Positions 27,991-35,639 are shown, counted from the first letter of the stretch. The stretch: DNA of 64,000 nt from Gaiella sp. (GCA_027493885.1 JAOSJZ010000001.1:186001-250000), one strand, 5' to 3'. The notes: generated by a model not told the origin, from the letters alone. A program made the numbers and translations.

Positions 27991-28911
27991 CATCCCCGGG
28001 GTGTAGAAGCCGCCGAACGTGACCGACGCGCCGACGACGAGGACGGCGACGACGAGCGGCTCGGTCGCGACCGCGAACGCCACCGCGACCGCAATCGAGG
28101 CGGCGAGGGCGACCCGCACCGGGACGAGCCGTCCCTGGCGGTCGGAGATCCGGCCGACGACGGGGTTCACCACGACCTCGACCGCGCCCGCGACGACGAA
28201 GACGGTCGCGATCGCCAGGGCGCCGTAGCCCGCGTCGTCGAACAGGAGCGGGACGAGGACGTCCAGCGTCCCGAAGAAGAGCGCGGGGAGCGTGTTGAGC
28301 CAGAGCCCGCCCACGAAGACCCGATCCCGGAAGGCTCGCCCTACCGCACCGGCCCGCGCCTCCTCACGGGGCGGCGCCTCGGCCGCGGCGATTCCCGCCG
28401 CCAGCGCGACGGCGACGAGCGCGACGGACGCAAACGAGCCGCGGATGCCGACGAGGTCCGCCACGCCGCCGAACATCGGGCCGACGATGAAGCCGAATAC
28501 GGCGAGCCCGAACACGGTGCCGAGCGCCTGGCCGCGTCGCTCCCGCTCGACGCTGACGGCGACCCAGGCGAGCGCACCGGCCCACGTCGTCGCGCTGGAC
28601 AGGCCCTGGACGAACCGGGCGACGCCGAGCGCCACCGGGTCTCCGGCGAGCGCGAAGCCGAGGCTCGCGAGCGCGAGGACGGCGAGACCGGCGAGGACGC
28701 CGCGCTTCGGCCCGATCCGCCCCACGAGCAGGCCGCCCGGCAGGCCGCCGACGAGGGCGCCCCCGCCGTAGGCCCCGAGCAGCAGGCCCGCCTCGAGCTT
28801 CGTGAGGTCGTAGCGCTCGACGAAGTGGGGGACGAGCGGGATGATCGCCCCGAACAGCATCGCGTCGAGGAAGACGATCGCTCCCGTGATCGCGACGATG
28901 CGGCGCACCAC
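27769..28911 (-). CDS. MFS transporter
   Basis: A 380-residue 12-helix transporter starting at ATG 28911. FLDAMLFGAIIPLVPHFVERY is helix 1, GGLLVGRIGPKRGVLAG is the loop 2-3 motif, and GRISDRQGRLVPV is the equivalent in the second half. It resembles sugar or drug efflux MFS proteins. Its 3' end is overlapped by the convergent hypothetical gene. Upstream lies a long region without intact genes. Confidence 0.85.
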   Translation of the reverse strand: MVRRIVAITGAIVFLDAMLFGAIIPLVPHFVERYDLTKLEAGLLLGAYGGGALVGGLPGGLLVGRIGPKRGVLAGLAVLALASLGFALAGDPVALGVARFVQGLSSATTWAGALAWVAVSVERERRGQALGTVFGLAVFGFIVGPMFGGVADLVGIRGSFASVALVAVALAAGIAAAEAPPREEARAGAVGRAFRDRVFVGGLWLNTLPALFFGTLDVLVPLLFDDAGYGALAIATVFVVAGAVEVVVNPVVGRISDRQGRLVPVRVALAASIAVAVAFAVATEPLVVAVLVVGASVTFGGFYTPGMSLVADRAERAGLAQGIGFGVTNTAWAVGALAGPALGGALAEAFGDPVPYLLCAALCGLTLVAAVRGSARMRVA

Positions 28912-28968
28912 GCGAGGATATGCGTCTCGTGCCCGACTTCTCGGGAAGCGGGCGCCTTCTCAGGGATG

Positions 28969-29013
28969 TGCCCCCGCCGTAGGCGGGGCATCCGAGCGCA
29001 GGATTCCGCTCGG
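28969..29013. other. Two adjacent hairpins upstream of the MFS gene
   Basis: TGCCCCCGCC (28969-28978) pairs with GGCGGGGCA (28982-28990) around GTA with one bulged C. Right after it CCGAGCG (28992-28998) pairs with CGCTCGG (29007-29013). Neither has a T tract. They may be a transcript end or part of the structured repeats that follow. Confidence 0.5.
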
Positions 29014-29040
29014 CGGTTTCCTGCTCGCGGACAAAGAAGC

Positions 29041-29144
29041 GCACCGAGTCGGTCTCGCCGTCGTCCAGCTCACCCGATCGACCGTCGCCGAGGCGATTGC
29101 CGGGCGGGGAGGGCCTTCAACCTTCGGCGCTCCGTGCTCGGTGC
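29041..29144. repeat. Tandem structured repeat, copy A
   Basis: This 104-base element is bounded by GCACCGAG (29041-29048) and CTCGGTGC (29137-29144), which form a perfect 8-bp stem, extended by a T-G wobble. The interior shares long matches with copies B and C (for example CGCCGA, TCAACCT, GGCGCTCCGT with B). The unit repeats at about 240 bases and neither strand carries a convincing frame. It has the look of a structured RNA or DNA element rather than a gene fragment. Confidence 0.6.
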
Positions 29145-29280
29145 ACCCGGAAAGCTACTGGCGCATTCGGTGGAAGTCAAGCATTCCGCGGATGGAATTT
29201 TCCGCAAATACCGACAAACCGGTATCAAGAGGTCAATTTAGCCACGGCGCGCGAGCGCTCATGGGCAAGCACGCAGAAAT

Positions 29281-29381
29281 GCACCGAGGCCGATGCTCCT
29301 TTGTCCGGCCTTCCGACTGACCTCCGCCGAAGCGTCTGCCTGTCGGAGAGCCATCAACCTCGGGCGCTCCGTCCTCGGTGC
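29281..29381. repeat. Tandem structured repeat, copy B
   Basis: GCACCGAGG (29281-29289) pairs with CCTCGGTGC (29373-29381), a perfect 9-bp terminal stem. It lies exactly 240 bases after copy A. The flank after the element (CTAC, then GTCAAG about 20 bases on) also resembles the flank of copy A, so the repeat unit is larger than the stem-bounded core. The 136-base spacer between A and B is comparatively AT-rich and holds a small inverted repeat, ATACCG...CGGTAT, near 29209-29225. Confidence 0.6.
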
Positions 29382-29519
29382 AAGCAGGACACTACGGGCT
29401 CGAGGCGCACGCGTCAAGTCGTGTAGAAAGACGATCTCCGCTCTTTGCGATCTTTTCTTTACAAGCTAGACATACTTGCGACGAGCGGCACATGCTCTAC
29501 TCGTACGGGACCAAGGTTT

Positions 29520-29621
29520 CGCCGAGCCGGGTGCGCTTTCGTCCACTTCCCCGGCTGACCTTCCGCTTCCGCGTACGGCCTCCCGGGAGAGCTTCGTCCT
29601 ACTCGCGTCCCGTGCTCGGCG
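29520..29621. repeat. Tandem structured repeat, copy C with compensatory changes
   Basis: CGCCGAGC (29520-29527) pairs with GCTCGGCG (29614-29621). Compared with A and B, the second stem pair has changed from A-T to G-C on both sides, and the innermost pair is C-G here against G-C in B and T-G in A. Such paired changes mean the stem itself is under selection. It lies about 238 bases after copy B. Confidence 0.6.
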
Positions 29622-29697
29622 CAGCGGCAATCTACGCTCCGGCGAGCACCCCCGCAAGGGGAACCGTCGACAGAAAGGCCGCAAATTGCGTACGTCC

Positions 29698-29790
29698 GAG
29701 GAGTGGCTGAGCGGCAAGCACATCGTCGTCACGGGCGCCGGCACCGGTTACTGCATCCGCGCGATGCCTCGCCACCTCGCTCCCGGCCCG
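29698..29790 (+). pseudogene. Remnant of a short-chain dehydrogenase N-terminus
   Basis: One frame reads EEWLSGKHIVVTGAGTG, which matches the start of an SDR (beta-strand 1 and the TGxxxGxG nucleotide loop), then dissolves into unrelated sequence. No start, catalytic Tyr or Lys remains. It is one of several gene fragments in this zone. Confidence 0.5.
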
Positions 29791-29868
29791 GAGACGCGGC
29801 AACGCCCGGAACAGCTCCTGCGCGTAGCCGAGCCGGTGGAGGAGTTGCTCGTCCTCCGAGGTGCGGTA
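29790..29868 (-). pseudogene. Remnant of an APC-type amino acid permease N-terminus
   Basis: On the minus strand one frame reads RTSEDEQLLHRLGYAQELFR, which resembles the cytoplasmic N-terminus of APC-superfamily amino acid permeases (DEQxLxxLGYxQEL). The membrane helices that should follow are absent. Such permeases commonly neighbour glutamine-synthetase-like and PuuD-like genes, and both occur just downstream. Confidence 0.42.
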
Positions 29869-30025
29869 CCCGCCGCCTGCGGGCCCTGTGCTCCTGCGCC
29901 TGCCTCCTTGTGGATTGCGAAGGGGGGTATTCAGCTACGGCGGAGGCTCCATGTCAAGACATGTCTGCGATCGACGAGTGCCGACCTCGCACCGGGACGC
30001 AGCGCAACCGAATAGGATCGCCGCC

Positions 30026-30358
30026 ATGCTGGCGTTCGCGGAGCTCGAGGAGCTGGTCGCCACCGGCGAGATCGACACGGTCGTGGTGGCGTTCACGGAC
30101 ATGCAGGGCCGTCTGCTCGGCAAGCAGGGCCTCGAGGCACCGCCGCAGCTCGAGGGGAACGCCTACGAGTCGAACGCCGAGCGGTTCCCGTCCACGATCG
30201 GCGAGGCGATCGCGGGGCTCGAGGGCGGCTCGATGGCCCGAGCGGCCTTCGGCGACCAGGTGGTCGACCACTACCTCAACTACGCGCACACCGAGCAGAG
30301 GCTCTTTGACCGCTTCGTCACCGACTGGGAACGCAAGCGCTACTTCGAGCGGATCTGA
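30026..30358 (+). pseudogene. Glutamine-synthetase-like gene with large in-frame internal deletion
   Basis: A 110-residue frame that joins the two ends of a GS-family ligase. Residues 1-37 (LVATGEIDTVVVAFTDMQG, RLLGKQ) are the GS N-terminal beta-grasp start. From GLEAPPQLEGNAYESN to AFGDQVVDHYLNYAHTEQ and the WERKRYFERI end it is the GS C-terminus. About 330 residues holding all metal and substrate sites are gone, yet the frame is kept. It is presumably inactive. It resembles gamma-glutamylpolyamine synthetases and sits near an intact PuuD-type hydrolase. Confidence 0.78.
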
Positions 30359-30977
30359 TCGCTACCCGGCCGCCCGCGCGAAGCGTGCGCTCGACGTGGC
30401 GGTGTCCGGCACGCTGCTCGTCGCGCTCACGCCCGTCTGGGCCGCCGTCTTCGGCGCGGTCGCGATCGACATGCTGTGTTGCCCCCGCGACCGCGGCCGC
30501 TTGTTCTACCGCGAGCGGCGGATCTCGGCCGGACGCGCGTTCGGGCTCGTCAAGTTCCGCACGCTCCGCGAGGACGTGCTCGTCGAGGCGGCGGGGCACG
30601 TGCGGCCGTACGAGGCCGAGGTGGCCAACCTCACGTGGGCCGGCCGACGGGTGCTGAAGCCGATCTACCTCGACGAGCTGCCGCAGCTCTGGAACGTGCT
30701 CCGGGGGGAGATGAGCCTCGTCGGCCCGCGTCCCTGGCCGGACGAGCTCATCGAGCGGCAGCTCGCGCGGGGCCTCGACTACCGGCTTCGCGTACCCGCG
30801 GGCTGGACCGGCCCGGCACAGGTCTCGAAGGGGCTCGAGCTGGACTTCGAGGAGCTCGACCTCCCGTATGTCGCCCTGCTCGAGCGCGGCTCGCCGGGCG
30901 ACGTCGTCCGGCACGACGTGAAGGTGCTGTGGCAGACCCTGAGGACGATGCTCCGCCGCGAGGGCCTCGCCAACTAG
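30357..30977 (+). pseudogene. Bacterial sugar transferase (undecaprenyl-phosphate), start codon missing
   Basis: About 205 codons encode a WbaP/PglC-type initiating glycosylphosphotransferase: KRALDVAVSGTLLVALTPVW is the membrane hairpin, GLVKFRTLRED the catalytic-region motif, and YLDELPQLWNVLRGEMSLVGPRPW the family hallmark. The protein should start just before KRALD, but no start codon exists there; the frame abuts the GS remnant, and the first in-frame GTG (30396) would cut into the membrane segment. The 5' end was probably lost in the same event that shortened the upstream gene. Confidence 0.72.
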
Positions 30978-30988
30978 AGGACCATGCG

Positions 30989-31453
30989 GTGACGGGCGAG
31001 AAACGAATCGAGATCCGCTGGCGCGACGTCGACGCGCTCGGCCACGTGAACAACGCTGTCTACGCGACGTACCTCGAGGACGCGCGCGACGAGTGGATGA
31101 CGCAGGCGCTCGGCTCGGAGGAGAGCCTCTGGGACTACGTGCTCGCCCGCGTCGCCATCGACTTCCGGCGCGAGCTGCGCTACGAGGAGGGGGAGGTCCT
31201 GGTCCGGACGAGCCTCGCCCGGATCGGCACCTCGAGCCTGACCCTCCGCGCGGAGATCGTCTCGCGCGCGGGCTGGGTCGCCGCCGAGACGGAGTCGGTG
31301 ATCGTCGCGCGCGATCGTGACACCGGCCGGCCACGACCGCTGACAGGCGCCGAGCGGGCCTCTTTCGAGTCGGTGCTAACCCTGGCCGAGAACGCCTGCC
31401 CGAGCTCGGCGGTGCGCTCCACGACGTCGCGGGACACCGGGCGCTCCTCGTAG
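30989..31453 (+). CDS. Hotdog-fold acyl-CoA thioesterase (4HBT type), aberrant C-terminus
   Basis: A 154-residue frame from GTG 30989. IRWRDVDALGHVNNAVYATYLEDAR holds the 4-hydroxybenzoyl-CoA-thioesterase-type Asp and the helix of the hotdog fold. The natural end appears to be near GRPRPLTGAERASFE (about 31368). The last 28 residues are the antisense of a universal stress protein N-terminus, so a deletion seems to have fused the 3' ends of two convergent genes. The fold is complete and activity may survive. Confidence 0.78.
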   Translation: MTGEKRIEIRWRDVDALGHVNNAVYATYLEDARDEWMTQALGSEESLWDYVLARVAIDFRRELRYEEGEVLVRTSLARIGTSSLTLRAEIVSRAGWVAAETESVIVARDRDTGRPRPLTGAERASFESVLTLAENACPSSAVRSTTSRDTGRSS

Positions 31454-31473
31454 GCGAGCAGGATCGTCTTCAT
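31370..31473 (-). pseudogene. Truncated universal stress protein (UspA family)
   Basis: ATG 31473 has a good AAAGGAGG upstream and begins MKTILLAYEERPVSRDVV, then ERTAELGQAFSARV, the first strand and helix of a UspA domain. The remaining roughly 100 residues, including the ATP-binding GxxGxxG, are absent because the frame runs straight into the convergent thioesterase gene. The intact ribosome site suggests a recent truncation. Confidence 0.6.
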
Positions 31474-31594
31474 GGACAACCTCCTTTCCACCCGACTATC
31501 GCGCGGCGTGGCGACGACCGCATCCGTCGAACCGCGGGATGCCGCATGCGGGGAGCTACGGATCCCGAATCGGGTCGCGTAGGCTTGTCTCTCA

Positions 31595-32359
31595 GTGGGC
31601 GAACGGCCGATCGTCGGGATCACCTCCTATGCACAGCCGGCGCGCTGGGGCGCCTGGCAGCTCCCCGCGGCGCTCGTGCCCTACCACTACGTCGAGTCGG
31701 TCGAGCGCGCCGGCGGGCGGGCGCTCGTCGTCCCGCCGAGCGTCGAGGCGGTGGACGAGACCCTCGACGTCCTCGACGGCGTCGTGTTCTCGGGCGGGAT
31801 CGACATCGACCCGGGGGCGTACGGTGCCGAGCGACACGAGCAGACCGACCCCGCGCAGGCACACCGCGACGTGGGGGAGATGGCCCTCCTGCGACGCGCG
31901 CTCGAGCGGGACGTGCCGATGCTCGCGATCTGCAGGGGCTTCCAGCTCCTGAACGTCGTCCGCGGCGGAGAGCTGCTCCAGCACCTCCCAGAGAGCGTCG
32001 GGCACGAGGGTCACCGCGAGAAGCTCGGGGCGTTTTCCGAGCACCCGGTCGAGGTGAAGGAGGGGACGAGGCTCGCGCGGATCATCGGCGCGCGGCACGA
32101 GGGGGTGCAGTCGAGCCACCATCAGGGCGTCGCGCGCGTCGGGGAGGGGCTCGTCGAGACCGCGTGGGCCGACGACGGCTCGCTCGAGGGCCTCGAGGAC
32201 CCGGAGCGGCGGTTCGTCGTCGGCGTGCTCTGGCACCCGGAGATGGAAGAGGACAAGCGCCTCTTCGAGGCGCTCGTCGACGAGGCTCGGCGCTACCGCG
32301 CCGAGCGATCCCCCATGTCCCCGGTGTCTGCCTCGAGTCGGACATCTACGGACACGTAG
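31595..32359 (+). CDS. puuD: Class I glutamine amidotransferase-like gamma-glutamyl hydrolase (PuuD type)
   Basis: A 254-residue hydrolase starting at GTG 31595. The nucleophile elbow is MLAICRGFQLLNV, the His-Glu pair is in VLWHPEME, and VFSGGIDIDPGAYG is the glycine strand of the gamma-glutamyl-GABA hydrolase group. It releases glutamate from gamma-glutamylated amines, the last step of glutamylated polyamine breakdown. The GS-like ligase that would supply its substrate is deleted 1.3 kb upstream; the GS-like gene at 14604 may substitute. The final 15 residues look non-native. Confidence 0.85.
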   Translation: MGERPIVGITSYAQPARWGAWQLPAALVPYHYVESVERAGGRALVVPPSVEAVDETLDVLDGVVFSGGIDIDPGAYGAERHEQTDPAQAHRDVGEMALLRRALERDVPMLAICRGFQLLNVVRGGELLQHLPESVGHEGHREKLGAFSEHPVEVKEGTRLARIIGARHEGVQSSHHQGVARVGEGLVETAWADDGSLEGLEDPERRFVVGVLWHPEMEEDKRLFEALVDEARRYRAERSPMSPVSASSRTSTDT

Positions 32360-32508
32360 GTGCGGTCTGCCGGGCCCGGTTGGTCAAGGGCCCCGGCGAG
32401 CCGATGTTCGCGCTCGCGGACGAGCTCGCGGGGTGGGTGCGCAAGGGCGGTCTCGAGGCGGTCGCCGGGTCGTCCGGTCGCCCGAGAGCCCGGGCCCCTG
32501 AGCGGCTC
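32315..32508 (+). other. Unassigned coding-like stretch
   Basis: One frame reads GVCLESDIYGHVGAVCRARL, then FALADELAGWVRKGGLEAV, with normal codon use, but it has no start of its own and no stop before it becomes antisense to yjbQ. It may be the leftover C-terminal part of a deleted gene. I cannot name the family. Confidence 0.3.
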
Positions 32509-33021
32509 TCAGACGCCGACGACGTGCACGAGCCAGCGGCGGTCCCGCTCGCGGTCGAGCTCGAGGAAGAGGACGCGCTGCCAGCGACCGAGACAGAGGA
32601 CGCCGTCCCGGACGGGGATCGACTCGCCCGCCGGCCCCATCAGCATCGACATGCAGTGCGAGTGACCGTTCGACGCTTCCATGTCCTCCTCCGACACGTT
32701 CTCGGTGCGCCGGTCCCAGTCGTCGTGCGCGTAGTAGTGCTCTGTCGGGACGAGGCGCCGCAGCAGCACCGAGAAGTCTTCGAGGAACCCGCGCTCGTAC
32801 TCGTTGACGCGCACGGAACACGTCGTATGCGGCGAGTACACGCAACAGACGCCTTCGCGCACGCCGCTTTCGCGCACCGCCTCCTGTACGCGCTCGGTGA
32901 TGTCGGTGACCGACAGCCCGCCCGCGGTACGGAAGTGCGTCTCGCGATGGAAGGTCTTCAGCGAGCCGCCGTTCGCGGCCGAGCGCTCGGCGGTCTCGGT
33001 CGTCTCGGGTGCGCTCGCCAT
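32509..33021 (-). CDS. yjbQ: YjbQ family protein (UPF0047)
   Basis: A 170-residue protein of the secondary thiamine-phosphate synthase YjbQ/UPF0047 family. YSPHTTCSVRVNEYE, GHSHCMSMLMGP and LGRWQRVLFLELDRER are the three conserved blocks, supplying His/Cys residues that bind a metal. Weak thiamine phosphate synthase activity is described for the E. coli homologue; the physiological role is unclear. The extra 25 N-terminal residues are Ala/Glu/Thr-rich, so the true start may be internal. Confidence 0.9.
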   Translation of the reverse strand: MASAPETTETAERSAANGGSLKTFHRETHFRTAGGLSVTDITERVQEAVRESGVREGVCCVYSPHTTCSVRVNEYERGFLEDFSVLLRRLVPTEHYYAHDDWDRRTENVSEEDMEASNGHSHCMSMLMGPAGESIPVRDGVLCLGRWQRVLFLELDRERDRRWLVHVVGV

Positions 33022-33070
33022 CCGGCGTCATTGTGTCAGCAGGACGGAGGTCGGGTGCGAGGGAGCCGTG

Positions 33071-33688
33071 TCACATCGCGCGGAGGACGGCGTACCAGGT
33101 GCGGTCGGCGACGCGCAGCAGCGCGTGCTCGATGTCGGAGTACCCCCGGTAGACCTCGAGCGTCGCGGTGCGGTCCCACGGCGCGCCGTCGGGCGTGAGC
33201 GCGGCGAGCCCCGCGAGAAGACCGTGCTCGACCGCCCGCGCGGCCTTGATCGCCCGCTCGGCGTGCTCGCCCGGGTGCTCACCCTTGTCCGAGAGGCAGT
33301 GGACGGCATCGTTCAGGTGGCGCGTAGCCTCCTCGACGCTGGCACCCATGGCCGCGGTGTGCTCGTCCGGGCGCCAGCGGAGAGCCTCGGCGAGGCGGAC
33401 GGTGTCTTTCGCTCGGTCGAGCACCTCGTCGATACGCTCCGAGAGCGCGTAGGCGTGCTCCTGCTCGATCGGCGTCGTGAGCGCCGTCGACAGCGCCTCG
33501 AGCAGCTCGTGACGCAGGTCGTCGCCGTCGTGCTCCGCGTCTCGCACTGCCTGCGCGTCTGCGTGGCCGCCGGTCGTCGACCAGCGGGCGAACGCGGCCA
33601 CCCCCGTCATGGTGACGTCCGCCTGCCGGCCCAGCAGCCCGAGCACGTCGGGCTGGTGGGGCAGGAACCAGCGCAGACGCGTTCTCAT
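33071..33688 (-). CDS. DUF47/PhoU-like phosphate transport accessory protein
   Basis: A 205-residue all-helical protein of the DUF47 group (FLPHQPDVLGLLGRQADVT, RDAEHDGDDLRHELLEALSTALTTPIEQEHAYALSERIDEVLD in pieces). This group pairs with Pit transporters and resembles PhoU. Its ATG overlaps the pit stop by four bases (ATGA), so it is co-translated with pit and probably modulates phosphate uptake. Confidence 0.88.
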   Translation of the reverse strand: MRTRLRWFLPHQPDVLGLLGRQADVTMTGVAAFARWSTTGGHADAQAVRDAEHDGDDLRHELLEALSTALTTPIEQEHAYALSERIDEVLDRAKDTVRLAEALRWRPDEHTAAMGASVEEATRHLNDAVHCLSDKGEHPGEHAERAIKAARAVEHGLLAGLAALTPDGAPWDRTATLEVYRGYSDIEHALLRVADRTWYAVLRAM

Positions 33689-34683
33689 GCGAAGAGACTC
33701 GCACACGCCGACAGCGCCGCGCCGAGCGCCGCGCAGACGGGCACGGTGAGAAACCACGCCGAGATCGTGTCCGCGACGCCCGCCCACCGCACGTGCCGCG
33801 GGTGACGGTCTGCGCCGACGCCGACCACCGCCGCGGTCACGACGCTCGAGGTGCTGACGGGCGCGCCGAGAGCCGTCGAGCCGAAGATCACCGCGGCGGC
33901 CGACGTCTGCGACGCCAGCGAGTCGAGCGGCGACGGGCGGTAGTAGCCACGGCTGACCCGGCGGATGACACGCCCGCCGCCGATCACGGTGCCGAGCCCG
34001 AGCACGACTGCGACCGAGACCCGCACCCAGAGCGGCACTCGGAACCCGTCGATCGCTCCGGTCGCGACCAGCGTCGTTGCGGCCACGCCCATCGCCTTCT
34101 GCCCGTCGTTCGTCCCGTCGGTGAGCGCGACCGCGCCGGCCGCGACCCAGATCCCGCCCTTGACCGGCGCGAGCAGGCGCCGGGTCCCGCGCGCGAACGC
34201 GCGGAGGGCGAGGCGCCTCGCCGCCCAGCCGGCCGCGACGCCGACGATCGGCGAGACGACCAGGGCCAGGAGCGCGCCGAGCGTCCCGAGCGGCCGGATC
34301 CCGTCGAGACCGCCCCAGTTCACTGCGTCGATGCCTCCCGACCAGAGTGCCGCTCCGGTCAGACCGCCAATCAGCCCGTGCGTGGCGCTCGTCGGCAACC
34401 CGAGCCGTGCGGCGGCGGCGACGAACCCGATCGTCGCGACGCATCCGGCGGCGTAGACCGTTGCGACGTCGGCCGCAGGGACGGAGACGAGCCCCGCGAT
34501 CGTCAATGCGACGGCGGTTCCGCCGAGCAGAGCGCCAAGCGCGTGGAGCAGGAACGAGAAGCCGAGAGCCGCATGCCATGGAGCGGCGCGCGACGCGACG
34601 AGCGCGGATGTCGCGTTCGGCGCGCTCGAGATCCCGAGCACGAAGGCGAGCCCGAGCGCCCCGGCGATCGCGACGACGTGCAC
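33685..34683 (-). CDS. pit: Inorganic phosphate transporter, Pit family
   Basis: A 332-residue membrane protein with about ten helices. The two Pit signatures are visible: an N-terminal GISSAPNATSALVASRA (normally with the dipeptide ND) and the internal ALTDGTNDGQKAMG; LPTSATHGLIGG and GAPVSTSSVVTA are the conserved TSxTH-type repeats. It moves metal-phosphate complexes with protons. The N-terminal PNAT in place of ND is a notable variation. Downstream DUF47 gene overlaps it. Confidence 0.88.
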   Translation of the reverse strand: MHVVAIAGALGLAFVLGISSAPNATSALVASRAAPWHAALGFSFLLHALGALLGGTAVALTIAGLVSVPAADVATVYAAGCVATIGFVAAAARLGLPTSATHGLIGGLTGAALWSGGIDAVNWGGLDGIRPLGTLGALLALVVSPIVGVAAGWAARRLALRAFARGTRRLLAPVKGGIWVAAGAVALTDGTNDGQKAMGVAATTLVATGAIDGFRVPLWVRVSVAVVLGLGTVIGGGRVIRRVSRGYYRPSPLDSLASQTSAAAVIFGSTALGAPVSTSSVVTAAVVGVGADRHPRHVRWAGVADTISAWFLTVPVCAALGAALSACASLFA

Positions 34684-34755
34684 CGGACGACACTACTGCC
34701 ACACCGTCCGCCAGCACCGCGCCTGTCAACGCGAGCCTCTACGCTGACCCCCGGC

Positions 34756-34830
34756 GGGCCTAGCTCAGCTGGTCAGAGCAGCCGACCCATGATCCGGGGA
34801 CGGTACCTCAGCCGGGTTCGGGACAATGGC
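34756..34830 (+). pseudogene. Partial tRNA(CAT)-like copy
   Basis: From GGGCC at 34756 through the D-arm to the anticodon loop (CAT at about 34788-34790) the sequence matches the tRNA at 36033; 26 consecutive bases (34761-34786) are identical to 36040-36065. Two acceptor-stem bases are missing, the anticodon stem has mismatches, and the T-arm is only a trace (GGGTTCGGGAC). It cannot be a working tRNA. It is a direct repeat of the intact gene with an FkbM gene between. Confidence 0.7.
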
Positions 34831-34999
34831 TGCTTCCCGCATGGGGAGACGGATCGGCGGGGTAATGCCGCCGTCCGTGTTTCGGCCCGCTTCGGCCTGT
34901 TGTGTTACCCCACGGTTGCCCCACGTGTTGCCCGGTCGAGCGACGCGAGTATGTCCGGCTCGGGGAGGTCGTCATCGAGCAGGTGGACGCGACGGGGCG

Positions 35000-35632
35000 T
35001 CAATGCCAATCGGTGAGAACGCGGCCGGCGAGGCCTTCTCGATCGAGACGCTCGCGCAAAGCCGCGTACTCGGGGACAAGCTCCGGGATGTGGCGGTCAT
35101 GGAACTCGACCAACACTATGCTCACCCTTTCGATCGCTCCTGTGTCGAGGAGGCGATGCACGATGGGGCATTCCGCGCCCTCGACGTCGATCTTCAACAC
35201 TTCTACGGGCCGACCGAGCTGCATCAAAAAACTGGAAAGGTCGACTGCCTCCACGTCGACGTACGTCTCCCGATCGACGTTGCCCTTGAACGGAAGGATG
35301 CTCGAACCACTAGAAGCCCCGACCGGATCCGATCGGGCGTCGACATGCAGATACAGGCGAGCGATGCCCTCGCGGTCGAGCACCGCCTGTTGATGGAGCT
35401 CGACATTCCCCGCTGCCCCGAACCGCTTGCGGAGAACGGCAAATGCGTCGGGGTTGGGCTCGAACGCATACACGAACGCGCCGCTCCGAGCGAACGCCGC
35501 CGTCACGTCGCCCACGTTCGCCCCACAGTCGATCGCAATGTCCCCCGGACTCAGGCCGATAGCCGCTACACGGCGCTCGACTCGTGTCGGCCGGATCCTG
35601 CGCCGGATGGCCCGCGCGACATTTCGCAGCAC
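35000..35632 (-). CDS. FkbM family SAM-dependent methyltransferase
   Basis: A 210-residue methyltransferase starting at GTG 35632. Motif I is IDCGANVGDVT, motif II-like YAFEPNPDAF, and LKIDVEGAECPIV is the FkbM signature. Members O-methylate sugars or lipids, often in surface polysaccharide or secondary metabolite pathways. It stands alone between two tRNA-related direct repeats, and its local composition is less G+C-rich than its neighbours, which fits a transferred fragment. Confidence 0.86.
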   Translation of the reverse strand: MLRNVARAIRRRIRPTRVERRVAAIGLSPGDIAIDCGANVGDVTAAFARSGAFVYAFEPNPDAFAVLRKRFGAAGNVELHQQAVLDREGIARLYLHVDARSDPVGASSGSSILPFKGNVDRETYVDVEAVDLSSFLMQLGRPVEVLKIDVEGAECPIVHRLLDTGAIERVSIVLVEFHDRHIPELVPEYAALRERLDREGLAGRVLTDWH

Positions 35633-35639
35633 AGACAGA

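Noticed and set aside
29041-29621. CRISPR array
   Set aside because: There are only three copies, each about 102 bases, strongly diverged and with spacers of 136-138 bases that are themselves partly similar. No cas gene is present.
29041-29621. Integron attC sites
   Set aside because: The terminal arms lack the GTTRRRY/RYYYAAC core sites, there is no integrase, and the intervening sequences carry no cassette genes.
28912-30025. Protein-coding genes in the degenerate zone upstream of the mini-GS
   Set aside because: Several open frames of 100-230 codons exist on both strands, but none has a ribosome site, family motif or consistent codon pattern apart from the short SDR and permease remnants.
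34756-34830. Second functional tRNA(CAT)
   Set aside because: The acceptor stem is two bases short, the anticodon stem has mismatches and the T-arm cannot form.
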